Part shown: one piece after another, positions 57,138 through 64,000 of the stretch
Position numbering within the stretch: position 1 is the first letter of the stretch
How the letters are laid out: each line of letters begins with the position of its first letter
NCBI GenBank assembly: GCA_963776565.1
Contig: CAVZNF010000004.1
Span: 186,001-250,000 of the forward strand
DNA length: 64,000 nt
Origin: GMQP-bins7 sp963776565
GTDB taxonomy: Bacteria; Actinomycetota; Thermoleophilia; Gaiellales; Gaiellaceae
Reading direction: 5' to 3'
Translations under genes and position numbers: made by a program
The notes under the pieces: model-generated
The model's database searches: none
Told to the model about the DNA's origin: nothing
What the model saw: the letters and a program-made list of their open reading frames with translations, nothing else

Positions 57138-57887
57138 CTACTCCACCTCGACGTGGATGCGCTTCTTCGCGTCTTTCAGGAAGCCACCCTCGCGCTCACC
57201 CCGAACGGCGAGGATCTCGGCGAGGATCGACAGCGCCGTCTCCTCCTGCGTGTCGGCACCGACGTCGAGGCCGCACGGCCCCATGATCCGCTCGAGCTTG
57301 TCCTCCGAGACGCCCGCCTCGAGCAGCCGCTCGCGCCGCCGCTCCTGGTTGCGTCGCGAGCCGAGGGCGCCGATGTAGAACGCTTCGGTCTCGAGCGCAC
57401 CGATGAGCGCCGGCTCGTCGAACTTGTCGTCGTGGGTCAGGACGACGATCGCAGTCTGGTGGTCGGGCCGCACCTGCTCAAAAGCCTCCTGCGGCCACTC
57501 GACGATGAGCTCGTCCGCCGAGGGGATCCGCTCGCGCGTCGCGAACTTCGCGCGCGCGTCCGCCACGATCGCATGCCAGCCGAGGAGCTTCGCGCCCTGG
57601 CACATCGCCTCCGCCGTATCCACCGCGCCGTAGACGAAGAGGCGAGGCGGCGGCCCATACCACTCGGCGAACACCTTCGAGCCGTCCTCGAGCTCGAGGA
57701 GCCGGTTGCGACCGCGCCGGATCAGCTCGGGGAATTGAGCAACCGCATCGTCGAGCCCTTCGCCGACCTGCTCCCCGGACTCGAACACGAGAACCTTGGT
57801 ACCCGTCTCGTTGCCCTCGATCCCGGTGAAGAGCACTCCGCGCTCCTCGGACGCACGGAGCTCGGCAAGTCGGTGGATGAGCCCCAC
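57138..57887 (-). CDS. XdhC C-terminal (Rossmann) domain protein
   Basis: 249 residues. RLFVYGAVDTAEAMCQGAKL is the NAD-type fold, and AIVVLTHDDKFDEPALIGAL plus FYIGALGSRRNQERRRERLL are the XdhC signatures. XdhC binds and inserts sulfurated molybdenum cofactor into xanthine dehydrogenase-type enzymes. The CoxI-type N-terminal domain is encoded by the separate gene directly upstream (TAA then GTG), so the usual two-domain protein is made as two chains. Confidence 0.9.
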   Translation of the reverse strand: MGLIHRLAELRASEERGVLFTGIEGNETGTKVLVFESGEQVGEGLDDAVAQFPELIRRGRNRLLELEDGSKVFAEWYGPPPRLFVYGAVDTAEAMCQGAKLLGWHAIVADARAKFATRERIPSADELIVEWPQEAFEQVRPDHQTAIVVLTHDDKFDEPALIGALETEAFYIGALGSRRNQERRRERLLEAGVSEDKLERIMGPCGLDVGADTQEETALSILAEILAVRGEREGGFLKDAKKRIHVEVE

Positions 57888-58199
57888 TTACTCGACTCGC
57901 TCGAGGAAGACGTCGATCTCGCCGCCGCACGGAAGGCCGACGCTCCACGCGAGCTCGTCCTCGATGCCGTACGAGAGGAGCTTCGGCTCGCCCGTGGCGA
58001 GCACTGTCTGAGCGTTCTCGAACACGTCGCTCTCGACGCAGCCGCCGGAGACGGAGCCACACATCTTCCCCGACTCGGAGATCGCGAGGCTGGCCCCGAT
58101 CGGGCGCGGCGCCGAGCGCCGCGTCGCGACGACGGTGGCGACGACGACCTTCTCGCCGTCCTCCTTCCAGCGGTCGATCTCGGGCAGGATCTCTTTCAC
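57888..58199 (-). CDS. XdhC/CoxI N-terminal domain protein
   Basis: 103 residues. VVVATVVATRRSAPRPIGAS, GKMCGSVSGGCVESDVFENA and LPCGGEIDVFLERVE are the XdhC/CoxI family blocks with the conserved Cys-rich SGGCVE loop. It ends naturally before the Rossmann-domain gene. GTG 58199 overlaps the VWA gene stop (GTGA), giving a coupled maturation operon. Confidence 0.9.
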   Translation of the reverse strand: MKEILPEIDRWKEDGEKVVVATVVATRRSAPRPIGASLAISESGKMCGSVSGGCVESDVFENAQTVLATGEPKLLSYGIEDELAWSVGLPCGGEIDVFLERVE

Positions 58200-59329
58200 G
58201 CTGCGTGCCTCCTTTCGATGCCGGCCAGCACTGCGCCGAGCTCTTCGAGACTGCGGAGATTATGGCCGGGCAGGAACCGGTCAACGAACGGAAGCGCTGC
58301 GCGCATTCCGCCTGCAAGCGGCTGATACTCGGGATTGCCCTTCAGCGGGTTGACCCAGACGACCGCGAACGCCGCGCGCGCGAGCTTCGCCATCTCGCGC
58401 GCGACGAGGTCGGGATCGTCGCGCTCCCAGCCGTCGGAGACGATGACGACGACCGCACCACGGGAGAGCGCCCGCCGGCCGTAGACCGCGTTGAACTCGC
58501 CGATCGACGCGCCGATGCGTGTGCCGCTCCCCCAGTCGACCGCGCTCTCGTTCGCCCGAGCGAGCGCAGCTTCCGGGTCGCGCGTGGCCAGGTCGGGCGT
58601 GAGTCGCGTGAGCCGCGTACCGAACGCGAACGCCTCCACCCCGGCGCCCGTCCCGACGATCGCGTGCAGATAGAAGAGCAGCGCCCGCGCGTACGCATCC
58701 ATCGAGCCGGAGATGTCGCAGAGGACGACGAGCTTCCGGGGCACGTTCTTCCGAGCCTTCCACGTCTGCTCGATCGGCTCGCCGCCCGTCCGCAGCGATG
58801 TGCGGCAAAGGCGTCGCATGTCGAGCACGTCGCCGCGCGGATCCGCTGAGCGCCGACGCGACATGCGGCGCGGCCGAGTGCGCGCGATCGCGGCCATGAG
58901 GCGGCGCACGCGCTCGAACTCCTCGGGCGTCATCTCGGCGAAGTCCTTCTCGCGGATGAGCTCGTGCCCGGAGGCGCCGAGCTCGTGCGGCGTCGACGAC
59001 TCGTCCGCCTCGTCCTCGTCCGCCCCCGTCTCGAGCGTGTCGCGCACGACCCGATCCGCGAAGCGGCGCGTCTGCTTCTGGCGAACGAGCGGCGCGACCG
59101 GCCCGCGCAGGAACCACGCGACGAACGCGCGGTCGAAGAGCTCGAGCTCGTCGTGGCGCGAGACGAGCGTCTGCCGGAGGGTGAAGTAGACGTCCTCCTG
59201 ACGCGTGAGGTCGACGGCGTCGAGTGCGCGAACGGCGTCGGAGACACGCCCCGGACCGACCTCGATCCCCACCTCCCGCAGCACCCGGCCGAAGGTGACG
59301 ACGTGCCGCACGATCGCGGAGCCTTGCAT
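58196..59329 (-). CDS. coxE: CoxE-like von Willebrand factor A protein
   Basis: 377 residues. The C-terminal VWA domain carries the MIDAS motif VVLCDISGSMDAYARA, a later Thr/Gly loop DWGSGTRIGASIGEF and the Asp in VVIVSDGWERDDPDLV. The N-terminal half is helical with a charged acidic linker (GADEDEADESSTPHE). With MoxR-type ATPases, CoxE acts in assembling the CuSMo or sulfurated Mo active site of CO dehydrogenase-like enzymes. ATG 59329 follows the ATPase by seven bases. Confidence 0.9.
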   Translation of the reverse strand: MQGSAIVRHVVTFGRVLREVGIEVGPGRVSDAVRALDAVDLTRQEDVYFTLRQTLVSRHDELELFDRAFVAWFLRGPVAPLVRQKQTRRFADRVVRDTLETGADEDEADESSTPHELGASGHELIREKDFAEMTPEEFERVRRLMAAIARTRPRRMSRRRSADPRGDVLDMRRLCRTSLRTGGEPIEQTWKARKNVPRKLVVLCDISGSMDAYARALLFYLHAIVGTGAGVEAFAFGTRLTRLTPDLATRDPEAALARANESAVDWGSGTRIGASIGEFNAVYGRRALSRGAVVVIVSDGWERDDPDLVAREMAKLARAAFAVVWVNPLKGNPEYQPLAGGMRAALPFVDRFLPGHNLRSLEELGAVLAGIERRHAA

Positions 59330-59336
59330 GCCGCTC

Positions 59337-60218
59337 CTAGCGGCTCGCGCTCGCGCGGGCCTCTTCGATGAGGCCGACGAGCGTCTCGTCGCGCACCGTC
59401 TCGATGTCCTCGCGGTACTTCAACACCGAGCCGAGCGTCTGCTCGACGACCTCCGCGTCGATCTCCTCGCGCCCGAGGGCCGCGAGCGCCTGCGCCCAGT
59501 CGATGGTCTCGGCGACGCCGGGCGGCTTCGCGAGATCCAGACCACGCAGGCCGCGAACGAACGAGGCTGCCTCCTTGGCGAGCCGCTCGGGAATCCCCGG
59601 AACGCGCAGCATCACGATCTCGACCTCGCGCTCGATCGCCGGATGCCCGATCCAGTGGAAGAGGGTCCGCCGCTTCAACGCGTCGTGCAGCTCGCGCGTT
59701 CGGTTCGACGTCAGGATCACGGCCGGCTTCCGCCGCGCACGGATGGTTCCGAGCTCGGGAATCGTGATCTGGAAGTCGGAGAGCACTTCGAGCAGGAACG
59801 CCTCGAACTCCTCGTCCGCGCGGTCGATCTCGTCGATGAGGAGCACCACCGGCTCGTCGGAGTCGATCGCCTCCAGGAGCGGGCGGCGAATGAGGAACTC
59901 CGATCCGAAGAGCTCCTCCTCCGACACGGTGCCCTCCTGCGCCGCGCGGATGTGCAGCAGCTGGCGGGGGTAGTTCCACTCGTAGACGGCGTGCGAGACG
60001 TCGAGGCCCTCGTAGCACTGCAGCCGGATCAGCCGCGCGGAGAGCGCCGTCGCGAGCGCCTTCGCGGCCTCCGTCTTCCCCACTCCCGCCTCGCCCTCGA
60101 GCAGCACCGGCTTCTCGAGAGCGAGCCCAAGGAAGAGCGCCGTCGCGAGCCCGCGATCGGGAAGGTAGTCCGCGCCGCGGAGAGCCGCATCGAGCTCGTC
60201 GATCGTCCGGAAGGGCAC
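59337..60218 (-). CDS. coxD: MoxR-type AAA+ ATPase (CoxD-like)
   Basis: 293 residues. It has Walker A LLEGEAGVGKTEAAKALA, Walker B VVLLIDEIDRADEEFEAFLL, sensor 1 AVILTSNRTRELHDALKRR and an N-terminal VPFRTIDELDAALRGADYLP. It probably remodels the molybdenum hydroxylase during metal-site maturation, together with the VWA protein downstream. GTG 60218 is divergent from an MBL gene. Confidence 0.92.
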   Translation of the reverse strand: MPFRTIDELDAALRGADYLPDRGLATALFLGLALEKPVLLEGEAGVGKTEAAKALATALSARLIRLQCYEGLDVSHAVYEWNYPRQLLHIRAAQEGTVSEEELFGSEFLIRRPLLEAIDSDEPVVLLIDEIDRADEEFEAFLLEVLSDFQITIPELGTIRARRKPAVILTSNRTRELHDALKRRTLFHWIGHPAIEREVEIVMLRVPGIPERLAKEAASFVRGLRGLDLAKPPGVAETIDWAQALAALGREEIDAEVVEQTLGSVLKYREDIETVRDETLVGLIEEARASASR

Positions 60219-60297
60219 GAACTCAGCGTAATGGAACGGGGTCTCCAGGCCGTGGTTGACGCTCGACCCGAGGTGCGATACGGATTCCACGAGCGCA

Positions 60298-61196
60298 TGG
60301 CGCCGACGTACGAGATCAAGGTGCTCGACCTGATGGACGTCGACGTCCAGCGTGCGTTCCTCGTCCTCGCTCGCCAGCTCGGGAGCGTCGTCCGGGCGAA
60401 GACGTGGAGCTACCTGATACTCGGCGGCGACGACCCCGTCCTCGTGGACACGGGAGCGTCGAGCCCGGAGATCATGGGGCGGCTCGGGATGACGGGGTAC
60501 GTCGAGGAGTGGCAGGGACTCGACGCGCAGCTCGAGCTGCACGGCCTGCAGCGCGACGACATCCGCTGGATCATGCACACGCACCACCACATCGACCACG
60601 CCGGCCAGGACGATCGCTTCCCGAACGCCACGGTAATCACGAACCGCCGCGAGCTCGAGTTCTCCGCCTCGGGGATCATGGGAGCGCAGTACCCGCCCGA
60701 GTACGTGAAGCACCACATCGACCGCCTGCACACGCCGGGTGCCATGCGGCTGCTCGACCTCGAGCTCTCCGGGCCGGTCGAGGTCCTCCCGGGAATCGTC
60801 TGCGAGTCGGCGGGGGCGCACACGGAGGGCTCGATGAACATCCTGGTCCCGACGAGCGAGGGAGTCGCCTGCATGTGCGGCGACATCGTCTACGACCTCC
60901 AGAACGCCGTGATCGACCCGCACCACGTGTCGCTCGACCGCGAGCCGCAGACCACCGGAAACCACGCCCTGACGAAGCGCCAGGAGAAAGCCGCGATCAA
61001 GAAGGCACTGAACAGCGGGACCTTCTTCCTCACCGGCCACGACTACCCGGCCCGCATCGAGCACGGGCGCGTCGTCGCTCGGCTCGTCGAGGGGAGCGTT
61101 CCCGGCCCCGAGGTGCCGGTCGAGCACCGGTTCACGAGCGAGACGCACGAGCCCGGGCACGGCCACGAGGAGTGGCTGCCGCCCGTCCGCGTGTAG
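60298..61196 (+). CDS. MBL-fold metallo-hydrolase
   Basis: About 299 residues from ATG 60298 (MAPTYEIKVLDLMDV); an upstream in-frame ATG at 60231 would add 22 residues but lies in the promoter space of the divergent ATPase. The zinc motif is complete: IMHTHHHIDHAGQDDRFP (HxHxDH), with AGAHTEGSMNILVPT, MCGDIVYDLQ and FLTGHDYPARIEHG. Lactonase or related hydrolase activity is likely, and it may process products of the following molybdenum hydroxylase. Confidence 0.88.
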
Positions 61197-61270
61197 CAGC
61201 ACCGTTCCACACCGGTCCGCGCGCGGATTAGACTCGCCAGACTGATCTCGCGACCGAGAAGGGTGGGTAG
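61197..61270 (+). promoter_or_regulatory. likely promoter of the second molybdenum hydroxylase operon
   Basis: The 74-base gap contains TAGACT at 61229-61234, a TANNNT box about 37 bases before ATG 61271. A GGGTGGG ribosome-binding region lies just before that start. No operator palindrome was recognised. Confidence 0.35.
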
Positions 61271-62081
61271 ATGGCTGTAGCGAGCATGGCTGTGGACGCC
61301 GCGACCGAGATCCTCATGCCGTCCTCCGAGGACGAGGCGATCGCGGCGTTCGGCGACGGCGTCGACGTCGTCGTCGTCGGAGGGGGGACGATCGTCGTGC
61401 CGGACATGACGTATCGGCGGTTGAGACCGTCGAAGGCGCTGATGCTGGGACGGGCCGGGATCTCCGGGATCACGAAGGACGGATCGCGCGTCACGATCGG
61501 GGCGACGACCCCGGTGCAGGACCTCACCGGGATGGCAGCCCCCGATCGGGCCGTGCGCGAGCAACGTCGCGGATCTCGAAATCCGCTCGCAGGGAACCGT
61601 CGGCGGGAACCTCTGCGCGGGCGAAGGCTCGGAGGCGCCCCGGGGCGACCTGCAGGGCGCGTTCCTCGCCGTCGGCGCGACTGCGCGCTCCGCCGCAGGC
61701 GGAGACGTCGCCGAGGAGCCACTCGAGGACTTCCTCGCCAAACGCGGCGAGCGACTCCTGCTGAGCGTGAGCTTCGACGAGCCGGCCGCGGGGGCGTTCG
61801 CCGGGCTCGACCGACCCCACACGCACGATTACACGGCACTCGCGGTGTCGGGTGCACGCGCGACGGACGGGACACTCCGCCTCGCGGCGACAGGAGCGGG
61901 TTCGTGGGGGGCTCGTCTCCCATCGGCCGAGGCTGCGGCCGAAGACCCGGCTGCCGCGGGCGAGGCCGCGCTCAAGGACGTCACGCCGCACGACGACGCC
62001 CTCGCCTCTGCCTGGTATCGCACGAAGGTGCTCCCGGTGCTCGTACGTCGCGTCCTCACCGAGCTGAAGGAGTCGGCATGA
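61271..62081 (+). CDS. molybdenum hydroxylase FAD-binding (medium) subunit
   Basis: About 269 codons. VDVVVVGGGTIVVPDMTYRR replaces the more common AGGQSL FAD loop. LEIRSQGTVGGNLCAGEGSE is the second FAD loop, and the end is KVLPVLVRRVLTELKESA. One indel near 61545 breaks the frame. ATG 61271 was chosen for its GGGTGGG upstream. The stop overlaps the FeS subunit start (ATGA). Confidence 0.88.
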
Positions 62082-62593
62082 ACCTCACGGTCAATGGCGT
62101 CGCGCACGAGGTCGACGGCTCCCCGCTCGCACCGCTCCTCGACGTCTTGCGCGACGGACTCGGCGTCACCGGGCCGAAGGCGGGCTGCCACCAGGGCGGC
62201 TGCGGGTCGTGCACCGTGCTCGTCGACGGCGAGCCGCGCCGCTCGTGCCTCCTCCCCGTCGGCTACGCCGAGGGAACACAGGTCACGACCGTCGAAGGGA
62301 TGGGGCCGCCGGAGGACCTCTCGCCGGTTCAGCAGGCGTTCGTCCACTACTACGCCGCGCAATGCGGCTTCTGCACGTCGGGGATGCTGCTCGCCGCCCA
62401 GGCGTACATCGACCGTGGAGGAAGGGACGACCCCGAGGCGATCCAGCACGCGCTCGCCGGTCACGTCTGTCGCTGCACCGGCTACTCGAAGATCATCGAC
62501 GCCGTGGCAGCCGCTGCGCGCGGCGACTCCTTCGACCTGACGACGACAGCCGTCGGGAAGCACACGACGATGTCGAATGGAGGTGGCGAATGA
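62078..62593 (+). CDS. molybdenum hydroxylase [2Fe-2S] small subunit
   Basis: 171 residues. The clusters are GCHQGGCGSCTVLVDG with RRSCLLP, then QCGFCTSGMLLAAQAY and HVCRCTGYSKIIDAVAA. A C-terminal extension of about 20 residues is Thr/Ser/Gly-rich. ATG 62078 overlaps the FAD subunit, and its stop overlaps the molybdopterin subunit start (ATGA). Confidence 0.95.
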   Translation: MNLTVNGVAHEVDGSPLAPLLDVLRDGLGVTGPKAGCHQGGCGSCTVLVDGEPRRSCLLPVGYAEGTQVTTVEGMGPPEDLSPVQQAFVHYYAAQCGFCTSGMLLAAQAYIDRGGRDDPEAIQHALAGHVCRCTGYSKIIDAVAAAARGDSFDLTTTAVGKHTTMSNGGGE

Positions 62594-63960
62594 AGGTCGT
62601 CGGCGCACGGATCCCCCGCTACGACGGCGTCGCCCACGTCACGGGCAGGACGACGTACGTCGACGACGTGCGCGTCCCGGGAACGCTCTGGGCGAAGGCG
62701 TGCCGCTCCCCGCACCACAACGCGGCCATCACGAGCATGGATACGAGCAAGGCCGAGTCGATGCCCGGCGTGCACGCGGTGATCACCTGGAAGGACGTCC
62801 CCCTGCTCGAGTACGGGCACCTTTCCGCTCTGGGCATTCCGGCGGACGAGCCGCTGCTCGCGAAGGACGAGGTGCGCTACCTCGGACAGCCGATCGCGCT
62901 CGTCGCAGCTGAGAGCGAGGCACAGGCCGCTGCCGCGGTCGATGCGATCGAGGTCGGCTTCGAAGAACGGCCCGCGCTGCTCGACGTCCGCCAGGCGTTC
63001 GACGCGGGCGCCCCGAAGATCCATCACTGGGGCAACTGGTACCCGCACTTCGAGAACGAGATGGATCGTCGCCAGATCCGCAAGGGCGACATCGACTGGG
63101 CGTTCGAGAACGCGGACACGATCGTCCAGGGCGTCTATCGGCCCGCTGCGATCGAGCATGCGCCAGTCGAGACACAGGTCTGCCAGGTCGTCCCCGAGCC
63201 GGACGGCCGACTGACCATCTACTCCTGCACGCAGGCGCTGTACTTCTCACTCGGTGTCGTCGCAGCGCACCTGCAGCAGCCGCTGAACAGGTTCAAGCTC
63301 GTCGGCGGCACGACGGGCGGAGGCTTCGGCGGCAAGGTGGACACGGCCACCGAGACCATGACCTGCCTGCTCGTCATGAAGGCGAATCGCCCGGTGAAAT
63401 GGCGCTGGACGCGCGAGGAGGAGTTCCTCTGCTCGTCGACTCGTGCTCCGTGGCACATGGAGCTGGCGACGGCGGTGACGAAGGACGGCTGGATCCTCGG
63501 CCAGAAGATGCTGACGCTGCACGACTCTGGCGCGTACGCCCGCTTCTCGCCGTACGGCCTGACGAAGCACAGCTTCCACCACACCGGCGCGTACTCGATC
63601 CCGAACCTCCACTTCGACGGATACGTCGTCTTCACGAACCGGACGCCGACGACGGCGATGCGAGGCTTCGGCGTCACGTCGGTCTCGTTCGCCGTGGAGA
63701 CGCACCTGAACCGGATCGCGAACGAGCTGGGCATCGACCAGGTCGAGATCCGCATGAAGAACGCGAACCGCATCGGCGACACGTCACCGAACGGCATCGC
63801 CTACACCGATCCGTCGACCATCGACACGCTCAAGGCCATCGCCGACGCGATCGGCCACGAGCTGCCGGCGGACTACCGCACGATGACGAACGAGCCCAGG
63901 GCCGGCGAGCTGCTCCCCGAGCACCTCGTTTCTCAGGTCGGAAGCACGGAGGGTCACTGA
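62590..63960 (+). CDS. molybdenum hydroxylase molybdopterin subunit, N-terminal half (split subunit)
   Basis: 456 residues instead of about 760. The a/b hammerhead domain (YDGVAHVTGRTTYVDDVRVP, YLGQPIALVAAESEAQAAAA) and the first molybdopterin-binding domain are present (GGTTGGGFGGKVDTATET, FTNRTPTTAMRGFGVTSVSF). The reading frame ends cleanly with TGA at 63958-63960 after VSQVGSTEGH, and the next ATG overlaps that stop. The split point between the two Mo-binding domains recalls nicotinate dehydrogenase, whose large subunit is made as two chains. Confidence 0.9.
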   Translation: MKVVGARIPRYDGVAHVTGRTTYVDDVRVPGTLWAKACRSPHHNAAITSMDTSKAESMPGVHAVITWKDVPLLEYGHLSALGIPADEPLLAKDEVRYLGQPIALVAAESEAQAAAAVDAIEVGFEERPALLDVRQAFDAGAPKIHHWGNWYPHFENEMDRRQIRKGDIDWAFENADTIVQGVYRPAAIEHAPVETQVCQVVPEPDGRLTIYSCTQALYFSLGVVAAHLQQPLNRFKLVGGTTGGGFGGKVDTATETMTCLLVMKANRPVKWRWTREEEFLCSSTRAPWHMELATAVTKDGWILGQKMLTLHDSGAYARFSPYGLTKHSFHHTGAYSIPNLHFDGYVVFTNRTPTTAMRGFGVTSVSFAVETHLNRIANELGIDQVEIRMKNANRIGDTSPNGIAYTDPSTIDTLKAIADAIGHELPADYRTMTNEPRAGELLPEHLVSQVGSTEGH

Positions 63961-64000
63961 TGGCCAAGCACACCGGCCGCGGGATCGCGGCGATCGAGTA
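63960..64000 (+). CDS. molybdenum hydroxylase molybdopterin subunit, C-terminal half, 3' cut by window
   Basis: Only 13 codons are visible: MAKHTGRGIAAIE and onward. GRGIA is the usual start of the second molybdopterin-binding domain of this family. ATG 63960 overlaps the previous stop (TGATG), so the two halves are translationally coupled. Confidence 0.65.
   Translation, partial: MAKHTGRGIAAIE

Noticed and set aside
59205..60297. Plus-strand open frame running into the MBL hydrolase
   Set aside because: It is antisense to the MoxR ATPase, Arg/Leu-rich and without motifs. Only the part from about 60298 is a real protein.

Overview
The window is GC-rich, uses many GTG and TTG starts, and is packed with 4-bp stop/start overlaps (ATGA, GTGA, TTGA). 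No stretch longer than about 110 bases lacks a gene. No rRNA, tRNA, CRISPR array, insertion sequence or phage gene was seen. Gene content (sugar and branched-chain ABC importers, CoxL-type molybdenum hydroxylases, a Lar cluster, a UnbU/UnbV pair) suggests a heterotrophic soil or freshwater actinomycete, perhaps of the Thermoleophilia; that placement is an impression. Many genes are broken by single-base frame changes while both halves keep full family motifs. The density is highest in the first ~8.4 kb. I read most of these as sequencing indels and annotate across them.

Layout. 1-2769: an RnfD/NqrB-like membrane protein (UnbU family) running into an FG-GAP/ASPIC protein (UnbV family). 2826-9826: a xylose-type locus, with an importer operon (Gfo/Idh dehydrogenase, binding protein, ATPase, permease) on the minus strand, divergent from a xylose isomerase-like gene and xylulokinase. 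9823-23312: an alcohol dehydrogenase, a FadR-type GntR regulator, a second sugar importer, a minus-strand operon (amidohydrolase, Rieske, two SDRs, MBL hydrolase), and a divergent plus-strand operon (Cys-rich small protein, IlvD/Edd sugar-acid dehydratase, epimerase, aldo/keto reductase, Gfo/Idh dehydrogenase). A near-identical palindrome, ATCATAYGAT, lies at the regulator's start codon and between the two divergent operons.

23332-32565: two cupredoxins, a degenerate MBL protein, LemA and an M48 protease, an AMP-forming ligase fused to a ~480-residue Pro/Glu-rich tail, small proteins, a TIM-barrel protein coupled to an RraA-like protein, and a TolB-like lipoprotein. 32589-37873: a complete branched-chain amino acid type importer. 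37923-42380: a LarA-family racemase/epimerase homologue, a DUF1858-like protein, and LarE, LarC and LarB for the nickel-pincer cofactor.

42403-48124: a molybdenum hydroxylase (large, FAD, FeS subunits) co-transcribed with an acyl-CoA ligase and an enoyl-CoA hydratase. 48125-54246: a seven-gene translationally coupled minus-strand operon (ALDH, NIPSNAP, SDR, cupin, TPP enzyme, RidA, amidase). 54268-56266: cupin, a cysteine-hydrolase homologue with Ser in place of Cys, and an SMP-30 lactonase. 56343-64000: molybdenum-enzyme maturation genes (MoxR ATPase, VWA protein, split XdhC, MOSC), an MBL hydrolase, and a second molybdenum hydroxylase whose large subunit is split into two overlapping genes, the second cut by the window end.

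The most unusual items are the ligase with the acidic repeat tail, the shared palindrome, the active/inactive SDR pair next to a lone Rieske protein, the divergent apparently leaderless promoters, and the split molybdopterin subunit.
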